The notes beneath the pieces are model-generated. The model did not search any database. It saw only the letters and a list, made by a program, of their open reading frames with translations, and was not told the origin of the DNA. Of a DNA stretch of 60,375 nucleotides, positions 45,256-57,148 are shown in pieces. The stretch covers positions 1 through 60,375 of the forward strand of contig NZ_AKJF01000085.1 in NCBI RefSeq assembly GCF_000282475.1. The letters are read 5' to 3'. The translations under genes were made by a program, and so were the position numbers. The stretch's first letter is position 1, and each line of letters begins with the position of its first letter. The stretch comes from Pseudomonas sp. GM78. GTDB lineage: Bacteria; Pseudomonadota; Gammaproteobacteria; Pseudomonadales; Pseudomonadaceae.

Positions 45256-46125
45256 ATGAAACCAACACTCCTCGAACTCGAAGACGAATTCACCCGCCTC
45301 ACCCTCGCCCCCGAACTCGGCGGCAGCATCGTCAACTGGTCCGTACGCAACACGGGCCAGCCGTTGCTGCGGCACGCCGATGAGCACGCCTTGAACACCG
45401 GCCTTCCCGGCAAGCTGGGCTGCTTCCCTTTGGTGCCGTGGTCCAACCGCATTGCCGAAGGGGGTTTCGATTGCCCGGATGGCTGGCAGCCGCTGAGACC
45501 CAACAGCCTCACCGATCCCCTGCCGATTCACGGCAGCGCCTGGCAGCAGCCGTGGCAGGTGGTTTCCACAACCGCAGATGAAGTCGTGCTGCAACTCGAT
45601 AGCAGCGAGCCCTTTGCCTATTGCGCCCGCCAACGCTTCCATCTGGGCGAAGGCAAGCTGAGTATCGAATTGAGCGTCACCCACCTGGCCGAACGCGCGG
45701 CCTGGCATGGCCTGGGGTTGCACCCGTATCTGCCGCGCAGCGCAGGCACACGGCTGCAGGCAAAGGCTGGGCAAGTGTGGTTTTGCGACGCCTCCAAGCT
45801 GCCAACCGAGCTGGGTTCATTACCCGCCGCATGGGATTTTCGGCAACTCAAGGCACTGCCCGACACCCTGGTCGACAACGGTTTCTGCCAATGGGATGGT
45901 CACTGCCTGATCCAGCAACCCGACCTAGGTTACGAACTGGAGTGCCAGGCCACTGGCAGCGATTACTACCTGCTCTATTGCCCGGCAGGCCTGGGGTTTT
46001 TCTGCATCGAGCCGGTCAGCCACCCGGTCAATGCGCACCACTTGCCCGGTCGGCCAGGGTTGCGTTTGCTGGAGCAAGGTCAATCGGCAGAATTGATGTT
46101 CACCCTGCACTACCGCCCCCTGTGA
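45256..46125 (+). CDS. Aldose 1-epimerase family protein
   Basis: The 289-residue galactose-mutarotase-like protein has the conserved GCFPLVPWSNRIAEGGF, PIHGSAWQQPW and GLGLHPYLPR motifs, with catalytic histidine and glutamate (CIEPVSHPVN) in place. At the end of the uronate operon it probably interconverts the anomers of the imported hexuronate before Udh acts. The start at 45256 gives the canonical N-terminus; the frame extends left into REP sequence. Confidence 0.87.
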   Translation: MKPTLLELEDEFTRLTLAPELGGSIVNWSVRNTGQPLLRHADEHALNTGLPGKLGCFPLVPWSNRIAEGGFDCPDGWQPLRPNSLTDPLPIHGSAWQQPWQVVSTTADEVVLQLDSSEPFAYCARQRFHLGEGKLSIELSVTHLAERAAWHGLGLHPYLPRSAGTRLQAKAGQVWFCDASKLPTELGSLPAAWDFRQLKALPDTLVDNGFCQWDGHCLIQQPDLGYELECQATGSDYYLLYCPAGLGFFCIEPVSHPVNAHHLPGRPGLRLLEQGQSAELMFTLHYRPL

Positions 46126-46126
46126 C

Positions 46127-46247
46127 TGTAGGAGCCAGCGGTGCGGCGATCCGACTTGCCGGCGAAGAACGATGATGCGGTATTGCAGGTACACCGCGGC
46201 GCCTGGTTCGCCGGCAAGTCGGATCGCCGCACCGCTGGCTCCTACAG
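46127..46247. repeat. Long inverted repeat (AGCGGTGCGGCGATCCGACTTGCCGGCGAA type)
   Basis: The outer arms GTAGGAGCCAGCGGTGCGGC and their complement pair over more than 30 bp, the longest arms in the window. It lies between convergent genes. A decayed relative lies at 60109. Confidence 0.9.
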
Positions 46248-46276
46248 GCGAACGACGATGACGCGGTATTGCGGAT

Positions 46277-47101
46277 TCAGACACCTGCCCGCAACAGCAT
46301 ATAGCCGGCAACGATCAGGCAGACGCTGGCAAACCCCACCTGCAACGCTCGCGCCGGTACTCGTGCGCAAAGCTTTCGGCCAATGACCATGCCGACGATG
46401 CTGGCGACGATGAAGGCAACACCCAGGCCGTCGATGCGCACCCCGGCATGCAAGGCGCCGATCACGCCGATGGCCGAGATCAGGCTGATGACCATCAGGG
46501 ACGTGGCGATGATGCCGCGCATCTGCACGTCGGTCAGTTGCTTGAAGGCCGGCACGATCAGGAAGCCGCCGCCCACGCCCAGCAAACCCGAGACCACACC
46601 GGTCACCGCGCCGAGGGCCGCCAGGGTCGCGGTGCATTTGGCGGTCCAGGAAAAGCGCCCGGTCTGCTGGTCGAGCATGCAGTTCTTCTGCCCCCAGTTG
46701 GCGTGACCATGATCGCTGGGGCCTTCATCCTTGCGCTCGCGACGCAACATCCGCGCAGACACCATGACCATCAGGAGGCTGAACAGGATCATCAGGACTT
46801 TTTCCGGCAGCCGATGGGCGAAGTAGATGCCCAGCGGGGAAAACACCGCGCCCAGCAAGGCGATCAACAGCGCCGCGCGATAGCGCACCAGGCCATGGCG
46901 CAAGCCATCGATGGCCCCGACCGCCGCCGCGCTGCCCACCGCGAACAGCGCAACCGGCGCCGCCGTGGTCATGCTCCAACCCAGCCCCAACACCAGCGCC
47001 GGCACCGCCAGAATGCCACCCCCGGCCCCGGTCAAACCGAGCACCAAGCCCATGACCACCCCAAAAAAACTCGCCAGCAACATAGAACGCTCGTAATCCA
47101 T
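46277..47101 (-). CDS. TauE/SafE family sulfite exporter-like permease
   Basis: A 274-residue membrane protein with about eight helices. The duplicated family motif is visible in both halves: LGLTGAGGGILAVPALVLGL early and GLLGVGGGFLIVPAFKQL later, separated by a charged loop (DEGPSDHGHANWGQ). The family exports sulfite, sulfoacetate or related anions. The divergent MBL persulfide-dioxygenase-like gene makes sulfite export plausible. I start it at 47101 (MDYERS); 47083 is possible. Confidence 0.85.
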   Translation of the reverse strand: MDYERSMLLASFFGVVMGLVLGLTGAGGGILAVPALVLGLGWSMTTAAPVALFAVGSAAAVGAIDGLRHGLVRYRAALLIALLGAVFSPLGIYFAHRLPEKVLMILFSLLMVMVSARMLRRERKDEGPSDHGHANWGQKNCMLDQQTGRFSWTAKCTATLAALGAVTGVVSGLLGVGGGFLIVPAFKQLTDVQMRGIIATSLMVISLISAIGVIGALHAGVRIDGLGVAFIVASIVGMVIGRKLCARVPARALQVGFASVCLIVAGYMLLRAGV

Positions 47102-47244
47102 GACAAAGGCCGGGAACGCCCGGTATCGATAGAGTGACAGGATAGAGCCCGCTGCGTTTTTTTCATCAACTGAATGCATCGCGGGCTGGTCAGCGCAGGG
47201 AAAATGAAACTACCCTCATGACGTGCCCATGAAGAAAAACTCAC

Positions 47245-48108
47245 ATGCCTGCCCTGATTGAAGCTTTTTTTGACGACGCCTCGTCAACCTACAGTTACGT
47301 CATTTATGAAGCCGATGGCGGACAATGCGCAATCGTCGACCCGGTGCTCGGCTACACCCCGGCTGCCGGACGGACCGACACCCTGCAGGCCGACCGGATC
47401 ATCGCTTTCGTGCGCGAGCACCGCTTGCAGGTGCAATGGCTGCTGGAAACCCACGCCCACGCCGATCACCTGTCCGCCGCGCCTTACCTGCGCCGGGAAC
47501 TGGGTGGCAAGGTCGCCATCGGCCAGTCGATCTGCAAGGTGCAGGGCGTGTTCAAGACCCTGTTCAACCTTGAGCCGCAATTCTGCATCGACGGCTCCCA
47601 GTTCGATCAGCTGTTCGCCCCGGACGAGTCATTTCGCATCGGCAACCTCAAGGCCAGCGCCCTGCATGTACCGGGCCATACCCCGGCGGACATGGCTTAC
47701 CTGATCGACGGCGACATCATCCTGGTCGGCGATACCCTGTTCATGCCAGACGTCGGCACCGCCCGCTGCGACTTTCCCGGCGGCGACGCGCACCAGATGT
47801 TCGCCTCGATCCACAAGCTGCTGGCCTTCCCCGCCAGCGTGCGCCTCTACGTCTGCCACGACTACCCGCCCGAGGGCCGTGCGCCGCAGTGCATGAGCAC
47901 CGTCGGCGAGCAACGAAAGAGCAACATCCACGTGCGCGACGGCATCGACGAAGCCGCGTTCGTTGACATGCGCACCCGCCGCGATGCCGGGTTGGGCATG
48001 CCGACGCTGCTGTTGCCGGCGATACAGGTCAATGTGCGGGCGGGGAATTTGCCGCCGGCGGAGGACAATGGCGTGGTCTACCTGAAGATCCCGATCAACA
48101 AATTTTAA
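47245..48108 (+). CDS. MBL-fold metallohydrolase, persulfide dioxygenase-like
   Basis: The 287-residue protein belongs to the ETHE1/BlhA-like branch of the metallo-beta-lactamase fold: THAHADHL with His70, His72, Asp74 and His75, then HVPGHTPAD, VGDTLF and VCHDYPP. Persulfide dioxygenases of this kind convert glutathione persulfide to sulfite. The TauE/SafE gene that diverges from it across 143 bp would export the sulfite. No BigR-type ArsR regulator is nearby. Confidence 0.82.
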   Translation: MPALIEAFFDDASSTYSYVIYEADGGQCAIVDPVLGYTPAAGRTDTLQADRIIAFVREHRLQVQWLLETHAHADHLSAAPYLRRELGGKVAIGQSICKVQGVFKTLFNLEPQFCIDGSQFDQLFAPDESFRIGNLKASALHVPGHTPADMAYLIDGDIILVGDTLFMPDVGTARCDFPGGDAHQMFASIHKLLAFPASVRLYVCHDYPPEGRAPQCMSTVGEQRKSNIHVRDGIDEAAFVDMRTRRDAGLGMPTLLLPAIQVNVRAGNLPPAEDNGVVYLKIPINKF

Positions 48109-48217
48109 GATCAAAAGATCGCAGCCTGCGGCAGCTCCTACAGGGTCCCGGTACAAATGCGAAATCGCGGTTGTACGTGATCAATGTAGGAGCTGCCGCA
48201 GGCTGCGATCTCTTGAT
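48109..48217. repeat. REP pair (AGCTGCCGCAGGCTGCGATC type)
   Basis: GATCAAAAGATCGCAGCCTG and its complement flank about 50 bp between the convergent MBL and bkdR genes. It is the same subfamily as 8661-8753. Confidence 0.9.
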
Positions 48218-48219
48218 TT

Positions 48220-48708
48220 TCAGGTACCCAAGGTCAACCCATTCGCCGGCAATGGCAGCGCCGTTTTATAGCGCACCTGCTTGAGCGCAAAGCTCGAACG
48301 GATATTGGCGACGCCGGGCACCTTGGTCAGAAAGTCCATCATGAAGCGCTCCAGCGACTGGATGGTCGGCACCAATACGCGAATCAGGTAATCAGGATCG
48401 CCGGCCATCAGGTAGCACTCCATCACCTCGGGACGATCGGAGATAGCCTCTTCGAAATGCTGCAACGCCTCTTCCACCTGCTTTTCCAGGCTGACATGGA
48501 TGAACACATTGACGTGCAGCCCCAGCAGATCGGCATCCAGCAGGGTCACCTGCTCACGGATCAAGCCCAGTTCCTCCATCGCCTTGACCCGGTTGAAACA
48601 CGGCGTAGGCGACAGGTTGACCGAGCGGGCCAGGTCGGCGTTGGTGATGCGTGCGTTCTCCTGAAGACTGTTGAGAATGCCGATATCGGTACGGTCCAGT
48701 TTGCGCAT
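48220..48708 (-). CDS. bkdR: Lrp/AsnC family activator of the bkd operon
   Basis: A 162-residue Lrp-type regulator: HTH ([20 protein letters not shown]) and the RAM effector domain ([18 protein letters not shown]). It is divergent from bkdA1, as in Pseudomonas putida, where BkdR activates the bkd operon in response to branched-chain amino acids. The 185-bp gap between them is strongly AT-rich. Confidence 0.92.
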   Translation of the reverse strand: MRKLDRTDIGILNSLQENARITNADLARSVNLSPTPCFNRVKAMEELGLIREQVTLLDADLLGLHVNVFIHVSLEKQVEEALQHFEEAISDRPEVMECYLMAGDPDYLIRVLVPTIQSLERFMMDFLTKVPGVANIRSSFALKQVRYKTALPLPANGLTLGT

Positions 48709-50129
<1,421 letters not shown>

Positions 50130-50130
50130 C

Positions 50131-51189
<1,059 letters not shown>

Positions 51190-52467
51190 ATGGGCACGCA
51201 CGTTATCAAGATGCCAGACATTGGCGAAGGCATCGCAGAAGTTGAATTGTCTCAGTGGCATGTGAAAGTCGGCGACATGGTCGTCGAGGATCAAGTGCTG
51301 GCCGATGTCATGACCGACAAGGCGATGGTGGATATCCCCTCGCCGGTGCATGGCAAGGTGATCGCCCTTGGCGGGCAGCCGGGCGAAGTCATGGCGGTTG
51401 GCAGCATCCTGATCAGCATTGAAGTCGAAGGCGCGGGGAACGTTAAGGCGTCGGCTGCGCCAGCACCGGCTGCCGTCAAGGAAGCGCCGGTAGCCGCTGC
51501 ACCGAAAGTCGAAGCGGTGGTGGAAAACAAACCGGTGGCGGCACCGCGTCCGGCAGCCGTTTGCCAGGGCCCGATGGTCGCTCGCCAAGCCAATGAGCGT
51601 CCACTGGCCTCCCCTGCCGTACGCAAACATGCGCTGGACCTGGGCATTCAGTTGCGTCTGGTACGTGGCTCCGGCCCGGCCGGTCGTGTGCTGCACGAAG
51701 ACCTGGATGCCTATCTGGCTCAAGGTCAGTCCAATGCTTCGTCCGTCAGCAGCGGTTACATCCAGCGCAACGACGAAGAACAGATCCCGGTGATCGGCAT
51801 GCGCCGCAAGATCGCCCAGCGCATGCAGGACGCCACCCAACGTGCCGCGCACTTCAGCTATGTCGAGGAAATCGACGTGACTGCAGTGGAAGAACTGCGC
51901 GCGCACCTCAACGAAAAACACGGTGCCACTCGCGGCAAGCTGACCTTGCTGCCGTTCCTGGTCCGCGCCCTGGTCGTTGCCCTGCGCGACTTCCCGCAGA
52001 TCAACGCGCGTTACGACGACGAAGCCCAGCTCATCACCCGCCTCGGCGCTGTGCACGTGGGCATCGCCACCCAGGCCGATATTGGCTTGATGGTGCCGGT
52101 GGTACGTCACGCCGAAGCTCGCAGCCTCTGGGACAACGCGGCAGAGATCTCCCGTTTGGCCACGGCGGCGCGCAATGGCAAGGCCAGCCGCGATGAACTG
52201 TCCGGCTCCAGCATTACCCTGACCAGCCTCGGCGCGTTGGGCGGCATTGTCAGCACCCCGGTGCTGAACCTGCCGGAAGTGGCGATTGTCGGCGTGAACA
52301 AGATTGTCGAACGGCCGATGGTGATCAAGGGCCAGATCGTGATCCGCAAGATGATGAACCTCTCCAGCTCCTTCGATCACCGGGTGGTCGATGGCATGGA
52401 CGCGGCGCTCTTCATCCAGGCCGTGCGCGGCCTGCTCGAACAACCCGCTACCCTGTTTGTGGAGTAA
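51190..52467 (+). CDS. bkdB: Branched-chain keto-acid dehydrogenase E2 (lipoamide acyltransferase)
   Basis: 425 residues: one lipoyl domain with Lys44 in VMTDKAMVD, an Ala/Pro-rich linker (about 90-125), an E3-binding domain (SPAVRKHALDLGIQL) and the catalytic acyltransferase domain with His397 and Asp401 in FDHRVVDG. It moves the acyl group to CoA. It is the structural core of the complex encoded by this operon. Confidence 0.95.
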   Translation: MGTHVIKMPDIGEGIAEVELSQWHVKVGDMVVEDQVLADVMTDKAMVDIPSPVHGKVIALGGQPGEVMAVGSILISIEVEGAGNVKASAAPAPAAVKEAPVAAAPKVEAVVENKPVAAPRPAAVCQGPMVARQANERPLASPAVRKHALDLGIQLRLVRGSGPAGRVLHEDLDAYLAQGQSNASSVSSGYIQRNDEEQIPVIGMRRKIAQRMQDATQRAAHFSYVEEIDVTAVEELRAHLNEKHGATRGKLTLLPFLVRALVVALRDFPQINARYDDEAQLITRLGAVHVGIATQADIGLMVPVVRHAEARSLWDNAAEISRLATAARNGKASRDELSGSSITLTSLGALGGIVSTPVLNLPEVAIVGVNKIVERPMVIKGQIVIRKMMNLSSSFDHRVVDGMDAALFIQAVRGLLEQPATLFVE

Positions 52468-52470
52468 GTC

Positions 52471-53853
52471 ATGCACACTTTGCACACCACGCTGCTGATC
52501 ATCGGCGGCGGCCCTGGCGGTTATGTGACGGCGATCCGTGCCGGCCAGTTGGGCATTCCGACCATCCTGGTGGAAGGCGAATCGTTGGGCGGCACCTGCC
52601 TGAACATCGGCTGCATCCCGTCCAAGGCGCTGATTCACGTCGCCGAGCAGTTCCATCAAACCCGGCATCACAGCCAGCAGTCGGCGTTGGGCATCAGCGT
52701 GTCGGCACCCACGCTGGACATCGGCAAAAGCGTCGAGTGGAAGGACGGTATTGTCGATCGCCTGACCACCGGCGTCGCGGCCCTGCTGAAAAAGAACAAG
52801 GTCCAGGTCATTCAGGGCTGGGCCAAGGTGGTTGACGGCAAAACCGTCGACGTCGGCGACACGCGCATTATTTGCGAACACCTGGTGCTGGCCACCGGGT
52901 CCAAAAGCGTGAACCTGCCGATACTGCCGATTGGCGGGCCGATCATTTCCTCCACCGAAGCCCTGGCGCCGACGTCCGTGCCCAAGCGGTTGATCGTGGT
53001 TGGTGGCGGCTACATCGGCCTGGAGCTGGGGATTGCCTATCGCAAGCTCGGTACCGACGTCAGCGTCGTCGAGGCTCAGGAACGCATCCTGCCGGCCTAC
53101 GACGCGGAATTGACCCAACCGGTGCATGAAGAACTGAAAAAGCTTGGTGTGAGACTTTACTTGAATCACAGCGTTCAAGGCTTTGATTCAACTACAAATA
53201 CGCTTCAAGTCAGGACGCCTGATGATCGTACATTGAATCTGGAAACAGATCAGGTGCTGGTCGCTGTGGGCCGTAAACCGAACACCCAGGGCTGGAACCT
53301 CGAAGCGCTGAACCTTGCGATGAACGGCGCGTCGATCAACATCGACGACCGCTGCCAGACCAGCATGCGCAACGTCTACGCCATCGGCGACCTCAGTGGC
53401 GAACCGATGCTCGCCCACCGGGCCATGGCCCAGGGCGAGATGGTGGCCGAGCTGATCAGCGGCAAGAGCCGCGAGTTCAACCCCACCGCCATCGCCGCCG
53501 TGTGCTTTACCGACCCGGAACTGGTGGTGGTCGGCCAGACCCCGGACGAGGCCAAGGCGGCAGGCCTGGACTGCATCGTGTCGAGCTTCCCCTTCGCCGC
53601 CAATGGCCGGGCGATGACGCTGGAGTCGAAAAGCGGCTTCGTGCGCGTGGTCGCTCGTCGGGACAATCATGTGATCGTTGGCTGGCAGGCGGTGGGGGTC
53701 GGGGTCTCCGAATTGTCCACGGCGTTCGCGCAAAGCCTGGAAATGGGCGCGCGTCTGGAAGACATCGGCGGCACCATCCATGCGCATCCAACGCTCGGCG
53801 AGGCTGTGCAGGAAGCGGCATTGCGTGCCTTGGGCCACGCCTTGCACCTGTGA
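52471..53853 (+). CDS. lpdV: Dihydrolipoyl dehydrogenase (E3-Val) of the bkd complex
   Basis: The 460-residue flavoprotein has FAD motif [11 protein letters not shown], the redox-active disulfide Cys43/Cys48 ([12 protein letters not shown]), NAD motif [12 protein letters not shown] and the C-terminal HAHPTLGEA base. It reoxidises the E2 lipoamide. Between about 53145 and 53255 the codon use becomes AT-rich (TTA, ACA, AAT, CTT codons), unlike the rest of the operon, although the reading frame and the motif [10 protein letters not shown] stay intact. Confidence 0.95.
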   Translation: MHTLHTTLLIIGGGPGGYVTAIRAGQLGIPTILVEGESLGGTCLNIGCIPSKALIHVAEQFHQTRHHSQQSALGISVSAPTLDIGKSVEWKDGIVDRLTTGVAALLKKNKVQVIQGWAKVVDGKTVDVGDTRIICEHLVLATGSKSVNLPILPIGGPIISSTEALAPTSVPKRLIVVGGGYIGLELGIAYRKLGTDVSVVEAQERILPAYDAELTQPVHEELKKLGVRLYLNHSVQGFDSTTNTLQVRTPDDRTLNLETDQVLVAVGRKPNTQGWNLEALNLAMNGASINIDDRCQTSMRNVYAIGDLSGEPMLAHRAMAQGEMVAELISGKSREFNPTAIAAVCFTDPELVVVGQTPDEAKAAGLDCIVSSFPFAANGRAMTLESKSGFVRVVARRDNHVIVGWQAVGVGVSELSTAFAQSLEMGARLEDIGGTIHAHPTLGEAVQEAALRALGHALHL

Positions 53854-53885
53854 TTCAGAACAATTGATGGCGGCAGGGATGACCC

Positions 53886-53952
53886 CATCGCCAGCAGGCT
53901 GGCTCCCACATTTGGAATGCGTTCTCCTGTGGGAGCCAGCCTGCTGGCGATT
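53886..53952. repeat. REP pair (GCCAGCCTGCTGGCGATG type)
   Basis: CATCGCCAGCAGGCTGGCTC and its complement flank a short spacer after lpdV. It is the nearest relative of the pair at 13337. Confidence 0.88.
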
Positions 53953-54095
53953 TCTTGAGGCCAACTCGATTTATCTGCCTGTCATCCGATAGTCCGGGCT
54001 GCGAAATGGGTCCGGAATGAAGTATTGTTGTCCCCATCCAGAAAACGTCAGAAACATTGAACCGTTTCGGCGGTTGTTAAGTGATAGAGGGTGTC

Positions 54096-55115
54096 ATGGG
54101 TAACGAAAGCATCAATTGGGACAAGCTGGGTTTTGACTACATCAAGACCGACAAGCGCTATCTGTCGAACTGGCGTAATGGCGAGTGGGACGCAGGCACC
54201 CTGACCGAAGACAATGTGCTGCACATCAGCGAAGGCTCCACGGCCCTTCACTATGGCCAGCAATGCTTCGAGGGCCTGAAGGCCTACCGTTGCAAGGACG
54301 GTTCGATCAACCTGTTCCGCCCGGACCAGAACGCCGCACGCATGCAGCGCAGCTGCGCACGCCTGCTGATGCCACAGGTGTCCACCGAGCAGTTCATCGA
54401 GGCGTGCAAGGAAGTGGTGCGCGCCAACGAGCGTTTCATCCCGCCTTACGGCACCGGCGGCGCGCTGTACCTGCGTCCGTTCGTGATCGGCGTGGGTGAC
54501 AACATCGGCGTGCGTACCGCACCCGAGTTCATCTTCTCGATTTTCTGCATCCCGGTCGGCGCCTACTTCAAGGGCGGCCTCACCCCGCACAACTTCCTGA
54601 TCTCCAGCTACGACCGTGCCGCCCCGCAAGGCACTGGCGCGGCCAAGGTCGGTGGCAACTACGCCGCCAGCCTGATGCCGGGCTCCCAGGCCAAGAAGGC
54701 GCACTTCGCCGACGCCATCTACCTGGACCCGATGACCCACACCAAGATCGAGGAAGTCGGTTCGGCCAACTTCTTCGGGATCACCCACGACAACAAGTTC
54801 GTGACCCCGAACTCGCCGTCGGTGTTGCCGGGCATCACCCGCTTGTCGCTGATCGAGCTGGCCAAATCGCGCCTGGGCCTGGAAGTGATTGAAGGTGACG
54901 TGTTCATCGACAAGCTGTCGGACTTCAAGGAAGCCGGCGCTTGCGGTACCGCCGCCGTGATCACGCCAATCGGTGGCATCAGCTACAACGACCACCTGCA
55001 CGTGTTCCACAGCGAAACCGAAGTCGGCCCGATCACCCAGAAGCTCTACAAAGAGCTGACCGGCGTGCAAACCGGCGACGTCGAAGCGCCAGCAGGCTGG
55101 ATCGTCAAGGTCTGA
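54096..55115 (+). CDS. ilvE: Branched-chain amino acid aminotransferase
   Basis: The 339-residue fold-type IV PLP enzyme interconverts valine, leucine and isoleucine with their keto acids, which feed the bkd complex upstream. The PLP lysine is Lys184 in AAKVGGNYA, with LHYGQQCFEGLKAYR and GTAAVITPIGGI also conserved. It is the BCAT type similar to eukaryotic enzymes rather than the short E. coli IlvE. The start at 54096 has AGAGGGTGTC before it. It has its own terminator and is separated from lpdV by a REP and promoter space. Confidence 0.92.
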   Translation: MGNESINWDKLGFDYIKTDKRYLSNWRNGEWDAGTLTEDNVLHISEGSTALHYGQQCFEGLKAYRCKDGSINLFRPDQNAARMQRSCARLLMPQVSTEQFIEACKEVVRANERFIPPYGTGGALYLRPFVIGVGDNIGVRTAPEFIFSIFCIPVGAYFKGGLTPHNFLISSYDRAAPQGTGAAKVGGNYAASLMPGSQAKKAHFADAIYLDPMTHTKIEEVGSANFFGITHDNKFVTPNSPSVLPGITRLSLIELAKSRLGLEVIEGDVFIDKLSDFKEAGACGTAAVITPIGGISYNDHLHVFHSETEVGPITQKLYKELTGVQTGDVEAPAGWIVKV

Positions 55116-55136
55116 CCTGACGCTCCCCTGCAATGA

Positions 55137-55176
55137 AAATCGCCGCCCTTGAATTCGAGGGCGGCGATTTTTTTTG
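55137..55176. terminator. Bidirectional Rho-independent terminator
   Basis: AAAATCGCCGCCC and GGGCGGCGATTTT pair around a short loop, with A and T tracts on either side. It lies between the convergent ilvE and FKBP genes and can serve both. Confidence 0.92.
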
Positions 55177-55181
55177 CCCCA

Positions 55182-55520
55182 TCAATCGTCCCGCGTCAGC
55201 ACTTCCAGCAACTCGATCTCGAATACCAGGTTCGAATTCGGCGGGATTTTGCCCATCGTGCGCTCGCCATAGGCCAGGTGCGCCGGGACCAGCAATTTAC
55301 GCTTGCCACCGACCCGCATGCCCATCAGGCCCTGGTCCCAGCCCTTGATCACCCGCCCGGTGCCGATCACGCACTGGAACGGTTTGCCGCGACTGTAGGA
55401 AGAGTCGAATTCGCTACCGTCCTCCAGCCAGCCGCGGTATTGGGTGGTGATCAGCGCGCCCTTGACGGCGGCCTTGCCGTCACCCGGTTCAAGATCAATG
55501 ATTTGCAGTTCGTCGTTCAT
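55182..55520 (-). CDS. FKBP-type peptidyl-prolyl cis-trans isomerase
   Basis: A 112-residue single-domain FKBP without a signal peptide, so cytoplasmic. Typical residues are present: YRGWLEDGSEFDSSYSRGKP, IGTGRVIKGWDQGLMGMRVG, RKLLVPAHLAYGER and IPPNSNLVFEIELL. It accelerates proline isomerisation during folding. It is monocistronic. Confidence 0.93.
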   Translation of the reverse strand: MNDELQIIDLEPGDGKAAVKGALITTQYRGWLEDGSEFDSSYSRGKPFQCVIGTGRVIKGWDQGLMGMRVGGKRKLLVPAHLAYGERTMGKIPPNSNLVFEIELLEVLTRDD

Positions 55521-55667
55521 GTTCTTAACTCACATCTACGGTGCCCGGGACTTGCGGGCGCGGACGCAGGTTTTCGCAGAATCCGCGGCCGTATGCAACC
55601 CGCGGAACCGAACGCCCCTGCGTCGTTCACATAAGTATCGACTTCGCGTTCAGAAAGGGATCCTCTG

Positions 55668-56723
55668 ATGACCGGCCTGCGCAGTTTCATTCCACCCTAC
55701 ATTCTGCACCGCATCGTCGCGCACGGATCTGAACGCCAGCGTTCCAGCGCAATGACCACACTGGCCCATGTGCGCACCCTGTGGCACCCGCCCGGGCCAC
55801 CGGTGCGCCCTGCGGCTGCCGCGATCCTTCCGGCGCCCGGCAAACCTGGCCAGGCGCAACGCAGCGTGCACGATGCCCAGGGCAAGATGCTCCTGCCCGG
55901 CATGCCGGTGCGCCTTGAGGGCCAGGCTCCGAGTGGCGATCCGGCGGTCGATGAAGCCTACGACGCGCTGGGGGCCAGCTACGATTTCTTCTGGAAGGTG
56001 CTCGGACGCGATTCCATCGACGATAAAGGGTTCGCCCTGATCGGCAGCGTGCATTATGGCCAGGACTACGAAAACGCCTTCTGGAACGGCTCGCAGATGG
56101 TCTTTGGTGACGGCGACGGGGAAATCTTCGAGCGTTTCACTCGCTCGCTGGACGTCGTCGCGCACGAACTGACCCACGGCGTGGTCGAGAGCGAAGCGGG
56201 CCTGGTGTATGCCGACCAGTCGGGGGCGCTGAATGAATCGCTGTCGGACGTGTTTGGCGTTCTGACCAAGCAGTATCTACTGGGGCACACCGCCGACCAG
56301 GCGGACTGGCTGATCGGCGCGGATTTGCTGACGCCGCGCGTCAAGGGCATCGGCTTGCGTTCGATGGCTCACCCAGGCACCGCCTATGACGACCCGTTGT
56401 TGGGCAAGGACCCGCAACCGGATCACATGCGTAAATTCGTCATCACCCAAGAGGACAATGGCGGCGTGCACATCAATTCAGGCATTCCCAACCGGGCGTT
56501 TTACCTGGCAGTCAAGGCCCTGGGCGGATTCGCCTGGGAACACGCCGGGCGCATCTGGTACGACGCACTGTGTGACAAGCGCCTGGGCCACGAGACCTCA
56601 TTCAGCGCCTTTGCCAAACTGACCGTTGAGCATGCACGCCGGCGCTTCACTCCCCATGAAGCCCAGGCGGTGCAGCGTGGCTGGTCGCAAGTGGGCGTCG
56701 ATTCGACGCGGGAGACATCATGA
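55668..56723 (+). CDS. Protealysin-like M4 metallopeptidase
   Basis: The 351-residue thermolysin-family protease has His166-Glu167 and His170 in HELTH and the third zinc ligand Glu190 in GALNESLSD. Instead of a secretion signal and long propeptide it has the short protealysin-type propeptide with the PPY motif (SFIPPYILHRI, residues 6-16); the position where relatives can carry a cysteine-switch residue is Ser6 here. The next gene, for an emfourin-type inhibitor, overlaps by 4 bp. Protealysins are retained in the cytoplasm or leave by an unclear route. Confidence 0.9.
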   Translation: MTGLRSFIPPYILHRIVAHGSERQRSSAMTTLAHVRTLWHPPGPPVRPAAAAILPAPGKPGQAQRSVHDAQGKMLLPGMPVRLEGQAPSGDPAVDEAYDALGASYDFFWKVLGRDSIDDKGFALIGSVHYGQDYENAFWNGSQMVFGDGDGEIFERFTRSLDVVAHELTHGVVESEAGLVYADQSGALNESLSDVFGVLTKQYLLGHTADQADWLIGADLLTPRVKGIGLRSMAHPGTAYDDPLLGKDPQPDHMRKFVITQEDNGGVHINSGIPNRAFYLAVKALGGFAWEHAGRIWYDALCDKRLGHETSFSAFAKLTVEHARRRFTPHEAQAVQRGWSQVGVDSTRETS

Positions 56724-57043
56724 AAACCCTGCCAACCCTGGACGACCGTGCGGTTGTGCGCCTTTCCCGCCAGGGCGGCTTCGCCGCGATCCAGGCCCTG
56801 ACGCGCCCCCGGGAGATTGCATTCGCCCAATGCGATATCGAGCAGCGCTCGCGCATCTGTGTACTGCTCGAAGGTTGCCTGCCGCTGGCCAGCCCGGCCA
56901 CAGGTAGCGGCGATCAGCGCTTTTACCAGATCGAGCTGCGCTACCGCGAAGGCGAGCAGGACGACCAGATGGTGTTGAAAGTGCCGGAAAATGACGCCCC
57001 CGCTGAGCTTGTGCGGCTCTGGGACGTTGGCCAATTGTTGTAG
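56720..57043 (+). CDS. Emfourin-type protease inhibitor
   Basis: The 107-residue protein, translated from an ATGA overlap with the protease stop, fits the emfourin family, whose Serratia member blocks protealysin tightly. The order protease-inhibitor is the known protealysin operon. Sequence features are a VVRLSRQGGF start and a FYQIELRYREGEQDD strand pair. No signal peptide is present, in keeping with an intracellular partner. Confidence 0.82.
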   Translation: MKTLPTLDDRAVVRLSRQGGFAAIQALTRPREIAFAQCDIEQRSRICVLLEGCLPLASPATGSGDQRFYQIELRYREGEQDDQMVLKVPENDAPAELVRLWDVGQLL

Positions 57044-57148
57044 TTGCGCGGCATTGCCCGCGCGACAGTTCTTTCCCGCGATAGCCTTGAACCCAAACCT
57101 GCCTTTATCCTTGTCGACCCGCTTTACCGAGTTGATGGAGTTTTTCTC

